A stretch of DNA of 64,000 bases from Liolophura sinensis (lineage: Eukaryota > Mollusca > Polyplacophora > Chitonida > Chitonidae). The stretch covers positions 26,335,385 to 26,399,384 of the forward strand of contig NC_088295.1 in NCBI RefSeq assembly GCF_032854445.1. Reading direction: 5' to 3'. How positions within the stretch are numbered: the stretch's first letter is position 1; the number at the start of each line of letters is the position of its first letter. The notes beneath the pieces were generated by a model. The model made no database searches and had not been told where the DNA came from. It worked only from the letters and a program-made list of their open reading frames with translations. Both the position numbers and the translations under genes were made by a program. Shown here piece by piece: positions 63,330 through 64,000 of the stretch.

Positions 63330-64000
63330 TTCATGTCAGTGGTACTCATATGTCTGTACAGTGTACCATCCACATATCAGTGCTATCTGTACATGAATGT
63401 CTGTACCATCCACATATCAATACCATCTGAATGTCTGTACCATCCATATATTAATGCCATCTGTACATGTATGTCTGTACCATCTACACATCAATGCCAT
63501 CTGTATGTCTGTAACATCAGTATGTTAATTCCATCTGCACATGTATGTCTGTACAATATTCCATCCACATACCAATGCCATCTGTACATGTATGCCTGTA
63601 CCATCCACATATCAATGCCATCTGTATGTCTGTACCACCCCATATCAATGCCAACTGTATGTCTGTACCATCAGTATATTAATGCCAGCTGTACATGTAT
63701 GTCTGTACAAAGTACCATCCACATATCAGTGCCATCTGTGTGCCTGTACCATCCATATCAATGCCATCTGTAGGTCTGTACCATCCACATATCAATGCCA
63801 TCTGAATGCCTGTACCATCTACATATCAATGCAGTCTGTGTGTCTGTACCATCCACGTATCAATGTCATCTGTATGGCTTTACCATTCACATATCAATGC
63901 CATATGTATGTCTGTAGTATCCACATATAAGTGCCATTTGTATGTCAGTACGATCCACATATCAATGCCATGTGTATGTCTGTACCATCCATGTCAATCC
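63330..64000 (+). repeat. Minisatellite, 30-35-bp unit, at least 18 copies, runs off the window
   Basis: Units of CATCCACATATCAATGCCAT followed by CTGTATGTCTGTAC, with longer ones inserting GTACATGTAT. It starts about 100 bases after the exon 7 donor. The long forward frames over it (HISMPSVCLYHP type) are repeat artefacts. Confidence 0.93.

Noticed and set aside
63333-63930. 146- and 129-codon forward frames rich in HISMPSVCLYHP
   Set aside because: Frames over a minisatellite in an intron; both overlap in different frames with the same low-complexity content.

Overview
The window is animal nuclear DNA: interrupted genes with GT-AG introns, tRNA-headed SINEs, a LINE, DNA transposons and many minisatellites. 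Gene architecture, the two SINE families (tails GTAAAACACCAATCAAATAAA and GTTAAACCCCAAGCACTCA) and the frequent ACATGTACATGTA words suggest a lophotrochozoan, most likely a mollusc. That taxonomic call is inference.

Layout: (1) 119-5289, + strand: the 3' part of an unrecognised gene, six exons. (2) 7547-26171, + strand: a complete GH31 alpha-glucosidase gene of the GAA / sucrase-isomaltase / maltase-glucoamylase type. I reconstructed 19 exon positions, with exon 12 present as two alternative copies, encoding 1002 or 1001 aa: cytosolic tail, membrane anchor, trefoil domain, catalytic (beta/alpha)8 barrel and C-terminal beta domains. (3) 26263-31762: a Harbinger-like MITE and a decayed LINE carrying a nested SINE. 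(4) 35721-42726, - strand: a complete four-exon NTHL1 (endonuclease III homologue, base-excision repair), 345 aa. (5) 43531-63228 and beyond, + strand: an unrecognised gene divergent from NTHL1, seven exons (521 codons) inside the window. Its 7.5 kb third intron holds an intact Tc1-like transposon and a 2 kb minisatellite field.

The most unusual feature is a repeated theme. Tandem arrays in four introns are built from copies of an exon edge plus its splice site: donors in GH31 introns 2, 11 and 14, and the acceptor of NTHL1 exon 3. The intron 11 unit is 39 bp and the NTHL1 unit 90 bp, both multiples of three, so several copied sites stay in frame with the exon. In addition, GH31 exon 12, which carries active-site residues, is duplicated across a 51-bp intron with phases that forbid joint inclusion.

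All exon boundaries were read by eye from splice consensus, phase continuity and family knowledge. No transcript or database evidence was available. The genes are unrelated in pathway; only NTHL1 and its divergent neighbour are close enough (804 bp between start codons) to share a promoter region.
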